64,000 nt of DNA from NCBI GenBank assembly GCA_963784995.1, contig CAWATZ010000001.1:434001-498000 (forward strand), written 5' to 3'. This document shows, piece by piece, positions 8,957-18,093 of this stretch (positions within the stretch are counted from its first letter, which is position 1; each line of letters opens with the position of its first letter). The translations under genes and the position numbers were made by a program. Source of the stretch: CAWATZ01 sp963784995. GTDB taxonomy: Bacteria; Planctomycetota; Planctomycetia; Gemmatales; Gemmataceae. The notes beneath the pieces were generated by a model, which ran no database searches, was not told the origin of the DNA, and saw only the letters and a program-made list of their open reading frames with translations.

Positions 8957-11900
8957 GAGTGCCGTTGTTGTCTTCCCACACCGCGTAGTCGTCACTGGGC
9001 TTGATCTGCTGGTTGATCTCGTCCACGTGAGCGTAGACCTGCGGGTCAAAGTGGGCGCTCGCTGGGTCGTCCGGGCAGACCGACGGCGAGCGGGACACCT
9101 TGCGGCCAATCACGACCGCGAAGATCGACGGCAGCACCAGCAAGGTGGCGAAGGTGGACATCACCAGTCCGCCGATGACCGCCAGCCCCAGCGGCGCCTG
9201 CATCTGGCTGCCCCTCTCCAGAGCCAGGGCCATCGGCACCATGCCGACCGTCATGGCACAGGCCGTCATCAGGATCGGCCGCAGCCGTTCGCCAGCGCCG
9301 TGGATGGCCGAATCGACCGCCGACCGTCCCAGCTTCCAGTGGTCGCTCATGAAGGTCACGAGCATGACCGAGTTGGACACCGACACGCCCAGGCACATGA
9401 TCGCGCCCATGAACGACTCGATGCTGAGGGCGGTGTGGCTCAGGAAGAGGATCAGCACGATGCCGGCAAGCACCCCCGGGATGGCGCTGACCGCCACCAG
9501 GGCCAGACGCGGCGACTGGAAGTAGGCGGTCAGCAGCACCAGGATGACAAACACCGCGACCCCCAGACCGAGAGCGAGCGCCTTGAACATGGCCATCATC
9601 GGCGGCAGTTGGCCCATCAGCTCGACCCGCACGCCGCGGGCGCTTCCCCGACGGCGGTGATGGCCTGCTGCACCTGGCGGGCGGCCCGGCCCATGTCCTC
9701 GCCGGACACGTTGGCGGTCACGGTCAGGTAGCGCTGCGACATGTCGCGGTCGATCTCGCCGGGTCGGACGCCCTTGGTCACCGTGGCCACGTCGCGGATC
9801 ATCAGGTTGACCAGCGGGTTGACCGTCTCGATCGGCAGGTTCTCGATGTCCTCCGCCTTGCCCATCCGCAGCGGCGGCACCTGCACCTGAACCAGGTAAT
9901 CGAAGCCCGTTTTGACGTCCACCCAGTAGTTGAGGTTGGTGAACCGGGTCGAGGCGGTCGCCAGGATCAGCGCTTCGCGCACGTCCGCAACCGTGACGCC
10001 GCTCAGGCCCGCCTTCTGGCGATCGATGGCGACCTCGACGGTCGGGTAATCCAGTTCCTGCTCGAACTGCACGTCGCGGAGATAGGGGTTGTGTTTCATC
10101 CGGGCGGCGATCTTCTCCGCGTGTTTCCGGACCAAGGCGAGGTCCGTGCCGACAACGCGCACCGCGATGGGCGTCGAGGCGCCGAAGCTCATGACGTTGG
10201 TCACGATGTCGCCCGGCTCGAAGCCGAAGCTGGCTTCCTGGGCCTGCTTCCGCGCCTCCGTCGGAGACAGGCCGTCCTTCTCCAGCCGCCCGGTCAGCCA
10301 GGGAATCACGTGCGCGGGGAGGAACTGCCGCAGCCGTTCGCGGAATCGGTCGAGCTTGATGCCGCTGTCCTCCCGCAGCGCGACGCGCAGCTGGCCGTCG
10401 TCGGGCCCTCGCATGAACAGCACCATGTTGTTGATGCCGAAATTCGGAGCCACCTGGCCGGCGTAGCCCATGCTGTTCTCGACGTTCCCCGGACCCGCCA
10501 ACTGCTCGATCTCGTGCAGGCATTCCACACCCATTTGCCGGGTCAGCTCGAAGTTGGAGCCGGGGGGTGCCCGGAAACGAAGCACAAATTGCCCTGAATC
10601 GACCTGCGGGAACAGTTCGGTGCCGATCCGCGGACCCACCAGGGCGAGAATCACCACGCAGCCCGCCAGATAGGCCCCGGCCACCCACCAGCGCACACCC
10701 ACGAGCCAGCTCACCGCCTGGCGGTAACCCTGAACGAGTCGGTCGAACAAGCCCGAAGCGCCAGCGCCGGGACAACCGGGCGATCCCGGTGCTGGCGCTT
10801 CGGGCTTGTGTGGGTGGTGCTTGAGCAAGTAAACGCTCAAGATCGGCACGAACGTGCTGGACAGTACGTACGAGGAGATCATGGCGAAGCCGACGCCCAG
10901 CGTCAGCGGCATGAACAGCGAGCGCAGCGGGTCTTTCATGATGAACGCCGGGATGAACACCGACAGGATGCACAGCAAGGCCAGCAGCCGGGGCACCGCC
11001 GTGGTGTTGCTGCCGTGCAGCACCGCCGTGGCCACGTTCCTGGTATGGCCCATCTGCACGTGGACGTTCTCGATGGTCACCGTCGCCTCATCGACCAGGA
11101 TGCCGATGGCCAGGGCCAGACCGCCCAGCGACATGATGTTGATCGTGTTGCCGGTCACCCACAGGCCGAAGAGGGCCCCCAGCAGGGCCAGCGGGATGTT
11201 GGCCACGACCACCAGCACGCTGCAGAAGTCACGGAGGAACAGCAGGATCATCAGACCGGTCAGGCCGGCACCGATCAGACCCTCGGTCGCCACGCTCTCG
11301 ACCGCGGCCAGCACGGTCGGCGACTCGTCGAACTCGAAGTTGACCGAGACGTCGCTGGGGACGGCGTCGCGCAACAGGGGCAGGGCCTTGCGAACGTCGG
11401 CCACCACGGTGAGGGTCGAGCCGGTGTCCTTCTTGATGATCGGCAAGTAGACCGACTTGTGGCCGTTCACCAGGGCGTAGCCGTAGGTGATGTCCGTGTC
11501 GTCGCTGATGGTGGCCACGTCGTGCAGGTAGACGTTCTGGCCCAGCTTGAGCGGGATGTCCCCCAGCTGCTGAATGTCCACCACGGTCGCGTTGTTCTCG
11601 ACCAGGGGCATCGAGTCCTTGACGTAGACGTTCCCAGCCGGGATGATGGTGTTCCCCTTGGCCAGGGCGTCGATGACCTGCCGGGGAGTCAGGTTGTAGT
11701 CCTGCAGTTTCTGGGGATCGACGTTGATGACAATGGAACGCATGTTGGGGCCGAACGGCGAGATGGCCACGGTGCCGGGGACGTACTTCTGCACCAGCGG
11801 CCGGATGATGTTCTGGGCCAGGTCGCCCATCGCTCCCAGCGAGGTCTTCTTGCTCTCCATGACCAGGTAGCCGACCGGGACGCTGCCGGAGTCCATGCGC

Positions 11901-12322
11901 ATGATCATCGGCGGCAGCGTTCCCTTGGGCATCCAGGACATGGCCCGGTCGGACATGGCCACCACCTGGGACATGGCCTGGCCCATGTCGGTGCCTGGAT
12001 AGAACGACAGCTCGCACAGGGCCGCCTGCTGAATGTTGCGTGTGTTGATGTCCCGGATGCCATCGACGTACTGGAAATACAGCTCCAGCTGGTTGACGAT
12101 GAAGCCCTCGACCTGGTCCGGGCTCATGCCGACGTAATCGAGAAAGACGTAGACCTTCGGGACGTTCAAGGCGGGGAAGATGTCCACCCGCATCCGGCTG
12201 TAGGCCAGCAGGCCGCCGCCGATCAGGACCACGATCAGCATCAAGGTCGTGATCGGATAGCGCATGGCCAGGGTGGTTGGATTCACCGATCGGGTGCCGG
12301 CGCTCGTTGCGTTCGCTGTCAT
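8952..12322 (-). CDS. RND family efflux permease (AcrB/HAE1-like), frameshifted
   Basis: About 1,123 residues with one base restored. From ATG 12322 (GAGG upstream) the protein has TM1 (YPITTLMLIVVLIGGGLLAY), the porter signature MRVDIFPALNVPKVYV, the central transmembrane block with GGLALAIGILVDEATVTIEN, and a second porter half. The first frame stops at 9617 after AITAVGEAPAACGSS; the true continuation GVRVELMGQLPPMMAMFKAL is in the neighbouring frame to 8952. The break is at CCCC 9645-9648; five Cs would restore GGSARGVRVELMG. It would be a proton-driven exporter of the inner membrane, working with the downstream adaptor. A 63-base inverted repeat (10747-10809) encodes extra Pro/Gly/Ala residues in the loop after TM6. 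The substrate is unknown. Confidence 0.88.
10747..10809. repeat. Long inverted repeat translated inside the RND permease
   Basis: Two 26-base arms (10747-10772 and 10784-10809) with one mismatch surround an 11-base loop. The permease frame runs through all of it and encodes KPEAPAPGSPGCPGAGASGL in a cytoplasmic loop. It is of the same general kind as the intergenic palindromes. Confidence 0.85.
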
Positions 12323-12464
12323 GATGCCTGTCCTCAAACCGATTTACCCTTGCCTGGGCGCAGGGCCCCAGGCGCGTCTGTGTTGCTGAGTGAGATGGGG
12401 ATGTACCAGGGGCGAGAAGCAGGGGTAAACACCCCGCTCGCCGAGCTTGGAGGAGAAGCAGACG

Positions 12465-12755
12465 TTAACAGCGCAGGGGTCGAAAAACGGCAGACAGGTT
12501 CGTGGAACGATCAGAGGTGCAGGAGTGAGAAACTCGTTTCGCGGCGGACGGCTTCCGCTTGGGGCTTCTCTTCAAGGAGGACAGCGCGGCGGGTGCCAGG
12601 GCGACGCTTGCTGTCCTGGCGGCGGGAAGTTGCTGATGGTGCGTCGCGTGGTGCGTCGCCGTGGCGGCCGCGGCCGCGGTGCCAAGAGGCAGCGGCATCA
12701 CGATGGCCAGCACGACCAGCGCAGCAGTCAGTGAGTGAAGAAGCCGAGAAGTCAT
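12465..12755 (-). CDS. Possible small exported Ala/His-rich protein
   Basis: This 96-residue frame starts at ATG 12755 with a convincing signal peptide (MTSRLLHSLTAALVVLAIVM and an Ala-rich end). Then comes a short region with HHATHHQQ and a basic Ser/Lys-rich tail. I recognise no family. No clear Shine-Dalgarno precedes the ATG, and the C-terminal half could be non-coding. It is upstream of and co-directional with the RND genes (143-base gap), which would fit a small periplasmic accessory or sensor, but this is a guess. Confidence 0.4.
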   Translation of the reverse strand: MTSRLLHSLTAALVVLAIVMPLPLGTAAAAATATHHATHHQQLPAARTASVALAPAALSSLKRSPKRKPSAAKRVSHSCTSDRSTNLSAVFRPLRC

Positions 12756-12979
12756 GGTCTGCCCAGTGTAATAGTCCCTTTTGCATTATAGGGATGATCG
12801 ACCCGACAAAATCAACCGCGCCGGTAGAAAATAGGACCGATTGTCCGGCTGCGGTCGCTCCACCCAGGCCGCACCGTTTCGCCATTCCCTTTACGCGGAA
12901 ATGGCGTAAAATGTGGTATGAGGATTGCAATGAGAATCTACGGAAGTCGCTCACCACCTGATACCGCGAGAGGTGCAAC

Positions 12980-13324
12980 ATGATTCGGAAGGCAATCTTG
13001 ACGGTCGCACTGTTCCTGGCCACGTTTGTGGTCCTGGGCGCGACTCCGGGAGAGGCGAATGCCTGGTGGCATCACGGCTACTCCGGCTCCTACTACCCCG
13101 CCTACTACGGCTCCTACTACCCCGCCTACTCCTACTCCTACCCGTCGTATTACTCGTCCTACTACTATCCGAGGTACTACGGGTACAGCTACTCGACGCC
13201 GTATTACTACTCGACGCCGTACTCCTACGGCTCCTACTACACGCCGTACTACGGCTATGGCTACTCGTACTATCCGACGTACTCCTACTCTCCGGGGTAC
13301 TCTGGGTACTACTACATTCGCTGA
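12980..13324 (+). CDS. Small secreted tyrosine-rich repeat protein
   Basis: A 114-residue protein from ATG 12980 (GAGAGGTG 6-8 bases upstream). The first 28 residues form a signal peptide (IRKAILTVALFLATFVVLGA, cleavage near ANA-WW). The mature part, about 86 residues, is made almost wholly of Tyr, Ser, Gly and Pro in units such as YYPAYYGS, YSTPYY and YYGYGY, ending in YYYIR. It has no Cys and almost no charge. Short Tyr-rich exported proteins are frequent in planctomycetes but have no assigned role; cell-surface or matrix structure, cross-linking through Tyr, or adhesion would fit the composition. A GC hairpin directly follows the stop. It is convincing as a gene because the signal peptide and repeat stay in one frame. 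Confidence 0.8.
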   Translation: MIRKAILTVALFLATFVVLGATPGEANAWWHHGYSGSYYPAYYGSYYPAYSYSYPSYYSSYYYPRYYGYSYSTPYYYSTPYSYGSYYTPYYGYGYSYYPTYSYSPGYSGYYYIR

Positions 13325-13330
13325 CCGAGT

Positions 13331-13351
13331 CTGAGGGGCCCAGCCCCTCAG
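13331..13351 (+). terminator. Hairpin after the Tyr-rich gene
   Basis: Seven bases after the stop codon, CTGAGGGG pairs with CCCCTCAG around a short loop. It has no U-run, so an intrinsic terminator is possible but not certain. Confidence 0.4.
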
Positions 13352-13377
13352 ATCTCTGTTCACGTTCTCCCGCGCGA

Positions 13378-13436
13378 GTAGGTCAGGCTTTCCAGCCTGA
13401 CCCGGGCTCAACGTCAGGCTGGAAAGCCTGACCTAC
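13378..13436. repeat. 24-bp perfect inverted repeat between convergent genes
   Basis: Arms GTAGGTCAGGCTTTCCAGCC... (13378-13401) and its exact reverse complement (13413-13436) flank an 11-base loop. Each arm is itself nearly palindromic (CAGGCTTTCCAGCCTG). It ends the convergent Tyr-rich and minus-strand genes, and supplies the TAG stop codon of the latter (13433-13435). Confidence 0.85.
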
Positions 13437-14773
13437 TTCCCTTCGATGCGTTTGGTGATCTTCAAGCTGCGTGCCAGGCGCTCGACCTCCCGGCGAGCCG
13501 ATTCCTGCTCGGCCGTCAGCAGGCGCGCGGCCAGAGTGGCGCCGCCGTTGCCCTGCCGCACCACGTGGTAATCCATCAGGAACTTCTGTCCACCCATCTC
13601 GGCCTGCAGCGCGAAATGCTCCAGGCCCGGCACGCCCGGGACCGCTCGCGGCGGGTCCACCCACAGCAAGCGGGCCTTCTGGTCTTGCAGCCACTTCCGC
13701 GACTCGGCCAGGAACTGCTGCCCGGTCGGCACCTTGTTCAGCGGGTCCAGCGTGATCAGCATCCCGTGCCCGTCGGCGCTGTCCAGCGTCACCTGCCGGC
13801 CACGCACCCCCGACGGCCACCAGCGCCTCGGATAGACGAAGCGCACCCCCAGCGAGGGGTTGTCGTAGAGCAGCTGGGTGTTCTCGCTGTTGGGCTCCAG
13901 GGTGACGCCGCGCAGACCGGTGTCGGAGATTTCCGGACAGCGCGGACTCGAGCTGCCGCTGCAGCACGAAGCGGCCCTTCGTCTGGCCAACCTCCTTGCC
14001 GCTGCCGTCCAGCAGGCTGTGGGTCCCGGTCAGGTACAGGTAGCTCAGGTGGTTGGTCGTCAGGTCAAACAGGAAGTATCCCTTGATCTGGTGGCGATTG
14101 GCGCCGTCCTCGGTCAGGCCGCGGACGGTCCCCTCAAAGGCAACCTGGGCCCGCCGGCCCGTGTCGCGCTGGCTGATCTCCTCCAGCTTGCAGGTCACTT
14201 GCCCCTCCTCGAGGCGATCCAGGCCCGTCAGTTCCTGGAGGGCCTGGTTGCTTGCCAGCCATTTGTCCCCCACCTGGACGGCCTTCGCCGGCAGCAGGCC
14301 CCGCAGGACCGGGGTGAAGACATCCGACCGCATGAGGTCAATTTCGCTCCACAGAAGGGGGGCGTCTGGGGAAAAAGGGGCCTTGAGGGTGCCGTCGCGG
14401 AGGACCACCAGCCGGCGCACCGCCGGGCGGAGCCGGCTCTCCTGAGGCCGGTCGGCCACGGTGCGTTTCACTTCCATGCGCTGATAGAAGCGAACGCTCC
14501 GGGTTACCTGGCCCTCCCGGTCCACCGCCAGGACGCGCTCCGCGTACTCGAAGGCGCTGTCGCCGCGCATGTCGAGCGGTTTGGGGTTGGGTCGTTCCTT
14601 GGTCGCCGCCGGGGTCAGGGTGCCGGACAGGTCCGTCCGCATCTGCACCTGGTACTGGGTGCCGACGGCGAACCGCTCCTGGAGCAGGGTCGGCTCGGCC
14701 GCACCGAGAAAGGGGGGGGTCAAAAAAGCGCACCGATCCGCACACTGAACGCACACCAGGAACGCAGTCGCAT
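13433..14773 (-). CDS. Hypothetical exported protein, two frameshifts
   Basis: About 446 residues when repaired; I do not recognise the family. ATG 14773 has GGAGGG 6-8 bases upstream and a signal-like start (MRLRSWCAFSVRIGALF), then a stop. One more T in the coding-strand T6 run (plus A6, 14722-14727, next to G8 14712-14719) would join it to LTPPFLGAAEPTLLQERF and the main frame. The body contains a repeated-beta-like region (GTQYQVQMRTDLSGTL, VGDKWLASNQALQELTGL, IKGYFLFDLTTNHLSYLYL). A second break near 13930-13945 moves to PEISDTGLRGVTLEPNSEN and a C-terminal alpha/beta part (RFVYPRRWW, LITLDPLNKVPTGQQFL) ending IEGK at the palindrome. The C-terminal part resembles a lipoprotein/PsbP-like fold only vaguely. 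Confidence 0.6.
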
Positions 14774-15516
14774 GGCTCGCCCTCCGCGCCGGAAACCTGC
14801 CAGGTTGGCAGGACCGCTGCCACTATTGTACCTGGTGGTCGCTGGTCGGGCGGCGCTCAGGCGCGAGCGACTGGCTGCCAAAGCGCGGGATTGGTTCCGA
14901 ACCAAAGGAATACCCCGACCGTAACAACAGGGTAAGCCGGGCATTCCGTGAACTCGGGTTTGCAAGATTGAACCACGATACGTAAAAACGACCACTTCTC
15001 GTTTTCGGCACGGATCGCCGCGGAAAAGCCTGTCCGCGACAACACCAAACCGGCATTCACCGCCAAGCATCTGCCAATCCAGGGTTTGCAGCAATTCCCT
15101 GAAGGGAAATGGCCCGCTGGGCGTCTATTAATGGGAAGAGTGGTCCGCCTTTTGCATGTTTTTGAAAACGTGTGAATAACAACGGGTGCTTCAGCTGGCA
15201 GGAGTACGGTTAAAATTAGTACCGGGATGGAGCGAATAACAGGGTGAAGAGACCGATGACCTCTCTACCCAATGCGGATCGAGCTGTCCAGAGCGAATTG
15301 TCGGTGAGCCCGCCGAGAATTCCGGCAAGGAAGGCAAGGAAAGCCCGAACCTGCACGCCGCGGCAGGTCTCTGATAAGAGCCATCCTTGACCTGATCGAC
15401 CGAAAAACGGATTTCGCTGCAATTTTTTCGCAAACAACGGCGGCAGAAACGTATTAAGATAGAGGGGCATGCGGAGGACCCGGGAGAAGGGTATCCGAGG
15501 TAAGGAGAGGCGAGCT
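14774..15516. other. 743-base region without a recognised gene
   Basis: Nothing in either strand looks like a protein family. It is visibly more AT-rich than its surroundings around 15120-15450 (for example TTTTGCATGTTTTTG) and probably holds the promoter and leader of the sigma-factor gene. I could not pick a defined promoter. Confidence 0.5.
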
Positions 15517-17205
15517 GTGGCAAGCTTCAACGTTGCAGCACTGAAGCAGTTGACGGATCAGCAGGTCCGCTTTACACCGCCGGCCCGGCGGCGCGAGCAG
15601 CTGGCTCGTGCCGAGAGGCTGCTGCTGGAGGTTGATCCGGTCAAGCAGTACCCTTACCAGTTTGTCTGTTTCCGGATCACCGATTACCGTCCGGACTCGT
15701 TTCCGGACCTGCTGATCGGTGGTCAGGACCTGATTCACGATCTCCAGCTGATGATCGAGTCGCTGGCGGTTCCGGAGGGAACGACCGGCGAGCTGATCCT
15801 GACGCTGGAAGAGATCAGCAAGAAACTGAACGTCTCGACCAAGACCATCCGCCGCTGGCGGAAGCTGGGCCTGGTCGGCCGGCGGATTGTCTCCAATGGG
15901 CGGGCCCAACTGGGCTTCACGCAGGCGACGGTGGAGCGCTTTCTCTCTGCTCACAGCGACCGGGTGCAAAAGGGCAGCCGGTTCTCGCAGATGAGCGAGG
16001 ACGAGAAGGAAGAGATCCTCAAGCGGGCCCGGCGTCTGTCGCGTGTGGAGGGCTGTACCCTGACCGAGATCAGCCGGCGCATCGCCCGCAAACTGGGCCG
16101 ATCGGCCGAGACGATTCGCTACACCATCAAGAACTTTGACCGCGAGCACCCCGATCAAGCCCTGTTCCCGAAACTGACCGGGCCGCTCGACCAGGAAACG
16201 AAAGAAGTCATCTATAACTCTTACCGTCGGGGGATCGCCGTGGATACCTTGGCCAAACGCTTTCAGCGAACCCGAACGTCGATGTATCGGGTCATTAACG
16301 AAGTCCGGGCGCAGCAGCTGCTCAAGCAGCCCCTGGAATTCATCCCGAGTTCCGAATTCGAGGACTCGGCCCGCGAGGGCGAGTTCCTGGGGCCGATGCC
16401 CGACGCCGATGCCTATGAGGCCCGGCGCCGCGAAATGAAGGTCCCCCGGGACGTTCCGGCCGAACTGGCACCACTGTACGAGGTGCCCCTGCTGTCCAAG
16501 GATCAGGAACAGCACCTGTTCCGCAAAATGAACTATCTGAAGTACCGGGCCTCCCAGCTGGCGGCCGAGCTTCGCAAGGAAGGCGCCGACGAGGTCGAGA
16601 TTGACCCGACCAAGGTCCGTATCCAGAAGCTGAACGAGATCGAGGACCTGCTGACCCAGGCCAACCTGGTCAAGGAGGTCCTGATCAACGCCAACATGCG
16701 GCTGGTGGTCAACATCGCCAAGCGGCACTCCGGCCAGACCGACAACTTCTTCGAGCTGCTGTCAGACGGCAACATGTCGCTGATCCGGGCGGTGGAGAAG
16801 TTCGATTACAGCCGGAATTTCAAGTTCAGCACCTATGCCAGCTGGGCGATCATGAAGAACTTCGCCCGCAGCATCCCGGACGAGAAGCATCGCCGGGAGC
16901 GGTTTGTCACGGGCCACGAGGAGGTCTTCGAGGTCGCCCCGGACAATCGGACGGTGGAGCACGACATCCTGGCCACCCAGGAGCGTGCGACCCACAGCGT
17001 CAACCGGCTGCTGGAGTACCTGGAGCCGCGCGAGCGCGAGATCATCCGCATGCGGGCCGGCCTGGACGATCATCCCCGGGCGATGACGCTGGAGGAGATC
17101 GGCCAGCAGTTCGGCATCACCAAGGAGCGGGTGCGCCAGCTGAACGCCCGGGCCATGAAGAAGCTGCGCAGCATCGCCGAGGAGCAACACCTCGACCTGC
17201 TGTAA
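15517..17205 (+). CDS. RNA polymerase sigma-70 family factor with N-terminal helix-turn-helix
   Basis: 562 residues from GTG 15517, chosen because TAAGGAGAGG lies just upstream; the in-frame ATG 48 bases earlier has no site. Residues about 95-125 (LTLEEISKKLNVSTKTIRRW) form a MerR/excisionase-like helix-turn-helix. A second possible DNA-binding block follows (LTEISRRIARKLGRSAETIR, 200s; VDTLAKRFQRTRTSMYRVIN). Region 2 spans about 391-463, with the core-binding and -10 element helices (DGNMSLIRAVEKFDYSRNFK, FSTYASWAIMKNFARSI). Region 4 is at 498-562 (LEPREREIIRM, TLEEIGQQFGITKERVRQLN). The region 2/4 sequences are like primary or group 2-3 factors, while region 1.1 is absent and replaced by the helix-turn-helix half. 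It is single-gene, ended by a strong terminator. Its regulon is unknown. Confidence 0.88.
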   Translation: MASFNVAALKQLTDQQVRFTPPARRREQLARAERLLLEVDPVKQYPYQFVCFRITDYRPDSFPDLLIGGQDLIHDLQLMIESLAVPEGTTGELILTLEEISKKLNVSTKTIRRWRKLGLVGRRIVSNGRAQLGFTQATVERFLSAHSDRVQKGSRFSQMSEDEKEEILKRARRLSRVEGCTLTEISRRIARKLGRSAETIRYTIKNFDREHPDQALFPKLTGPLDQETKEVIYNSYRRGIAVDTLAKRFQRTRTSMYRVINEVRAQQLLKQPLEFIPSSEFEDSAREGEFLGPMPDADAYEARRREMKVPRDVPAELAPLYEVPLLSKDQEQHLFRKMNYLKYRASQLAAELRKEGADEVEIDPTKVRIQKLNEIEDLLTQANLVKEVLINANMRLVVNIAKRHSGQTDNFFELLSDGNMSLIRAVEKFDYSRNFKFSTYASWAIMKNFARSIPDEKHRRERFVTGHEEVFEVAPDNRTVEHDILATQERATHSVNRLLEYLEPREREIIRMRAGLDDHPRAMTLEEIGQQFGITKERVRQLNARAMKKLRSIAEEQHLDLL

Positions 17206-17236
17206 GGGATCGGCGGAGCCGGAACCGAGAGGCGAA

Positions 17237-17264
17237 AGCCCCACCCCTTGCGGGTGGGGCTTTT
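17237..17264 (+). terminator. Intrinsic terminator of the sigma-factor gene
   Basis: A GCCCCACC/GGTGGGGC stem with a short loop is followed by TTTT, about 30 bases after the stop. Confidence 0.85.
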
Positions 17265-17267
17265 GCG

Positions 17268-17295
17268 TTGGCTTGTCCGGGAGATCGGGTACAAT
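17268..17295 (+). promoter_or_regulatory. Candidate promoter of the DUF433/DUF5615 pair
   Basis: TTGGCT and TACAAT are separated by 16 bases and end 38 bases before the chosen start. The spacing is right for a housekeeping promoter, but planctomycete promoters are poorly defined. Confidence 0.35.
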
Positions 17296-17333
17296 AGGCA
17301 GATCAAGATTCCCCGAATGAAGGACGGATGATT

Positions 17334-17561
17334 ATGCGCTTCGATCGAATCACTTTTGATCCTGGGGTCATGGGTGGAAAACCTTGCCTGCGAGGGTTGC
17401 GCGTGACAGCGGGGACCATTGTGGGCCTCCTTGCGGCAGGTCGCACCCGCGACGAAATACTCAAGGCTTACCCCTACCTTGAGCCTCAAGACCTCGATCA
17501 GGCGCTTGCTTACGCCGCCTGGCGTCTGGAAGAACAAGAAGTGCCGCTGGAGATGGCATGA
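17334..17561 (+). CDS. DUF433 domain antitoxin
   Basis: A 75-residue protein with the DUF433 pattern: DRITFDPGVMGGKPCLRG, then a helix-turn-helix-like VTAGTIVGLLAAGRTRDEIL and the YPYLEPQDLDQAL/YAAW end. ATG 17334 has AAGGA about 10 bases upstream; ATG 17328 is too close to it. The last codon overlaps the next gene as ATGA, the usual sign of a coupled toxin-antitoxin pair. Family knowledge: DUF433 proteins are predicted antitoxins or autorepressors of PIN-like toxins. Confidence 0.88.
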   Translation: MRFDRITFDPGVMGGKPCLRGLRVTAGTIVGLLAAGRTRDEILKAYPYLEPQDLDQALAYAAWRLEEQEVPLEMA

Positions 17562-17926
17562 GCCTGGCCATCCTGGTTGACGTGAACTTATCTCCTGGCT
17601 GGGTGGACTTGCTCCAGCTTCATGGTTGGACTGCGGTTCACTGGTCGGCCGTGGGTAACATCCGAGCGACGGATCAGACCATCATGGCCTGGGCTCTCGC
17701 CAATAAGCACATCGTTTTCACCCATGACCTTGACTTCGGCACTGTCCTGGCTTTGACGCACGGGGCGGGACCCAGCGTGTTGCAAGTTCGCGGTCAGGAC
17801 GTTTTGCCGGACCACGTGGGCAACCTGGTGTTGGCCGCTCTGCGGCAACACCAGACCGTTTTGCAAGCTGGAGCGATTGTCGTTGTTGAGGAGCGAAAGT
17901 CGCGCGTTCGGATTTTGCCGATCTGA
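17558..17926 (+). CDS. DUF5615 family PIN-like toxin
   Basis: A 122-residue PIN-like protein, beginning at ATG inside the antitoxin stop (ATGA). It has the early acidic motif LVDVNLSP, the DLLQLHGW helix, a central ATDQTIMAWA segment and FTHDLDFG, the conserved acidic motif of this family, then LPDHVGNLVLAAL. Members are predicted ribonucleases of type II systems, held in check by the upstream DUF433 protein. Length and order are normal and no residue seems lost. Confidence 0.87.
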   Translation: MSLAILVDVNLSPGWVDLLQLHGWTAVHWSAVGNIRATDQTIMAWALANKHIVFTHDLDFGTVLALTHGAGPSVLQVRGQDVLPDHVGNLVLAALRQHQTVLQAGAIVVVEERKSRVRILPI

Positions 17927-17936
17927 CCTCCGCTTG

Positions 17937-18085
17937 AAGGAACGAGCCAAGGAAGCGGGCGTCACCCCCGAGGAACTGGCCCGGCAATCCTGGAGGAGTG
18001 GCTGGTCCGGCCCCAGGACGATGTGGCGCGGGCCGTTCAGTTCGTCCTGCGGAAGAACGCGGAACTCTATCGCCGGCTTGGGTGA
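17937..18085 (+). pseudogene. Broken antitoxin-like gene fragment
   Basis: Right after the DUF5615 stop is a fragment reading LKERAKEAGVTPEELARQ, then in the next frame ILEEWLVRPQDDVARAVQFV and on to KNAELYRRLG with a stop at 18083. A missing base near 17987 separates the halves, and no start codon is left. The C-terminal pattern KNAELYRRL is one I associate with small antitoxin-like proteins of these bacteria. It appears to be a third, decayed system in the same patch. Confidence 0.55.
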
Positions 18086-18093
18086 TGCGAGGG

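Noticed and set aside
10808..12961. 717-codon plus-strand frame
   Set aside because: Antisense to the conserved RND permease; His/Arg/Gln-rich composition typical of shadows.
15216..15530. Minus-strand frame upstream of the sigma-factor gene as a small gene
   Set aside because: No ribosome-binding site, no domain, and it overlaps the likely promoter and start of the sigma gene.
17237..17264. Riboswitch between the sigma-factor and DUF433 genes
   Set aside because: Only a simple GC stem with a T-run is seen, which a terminator explains.
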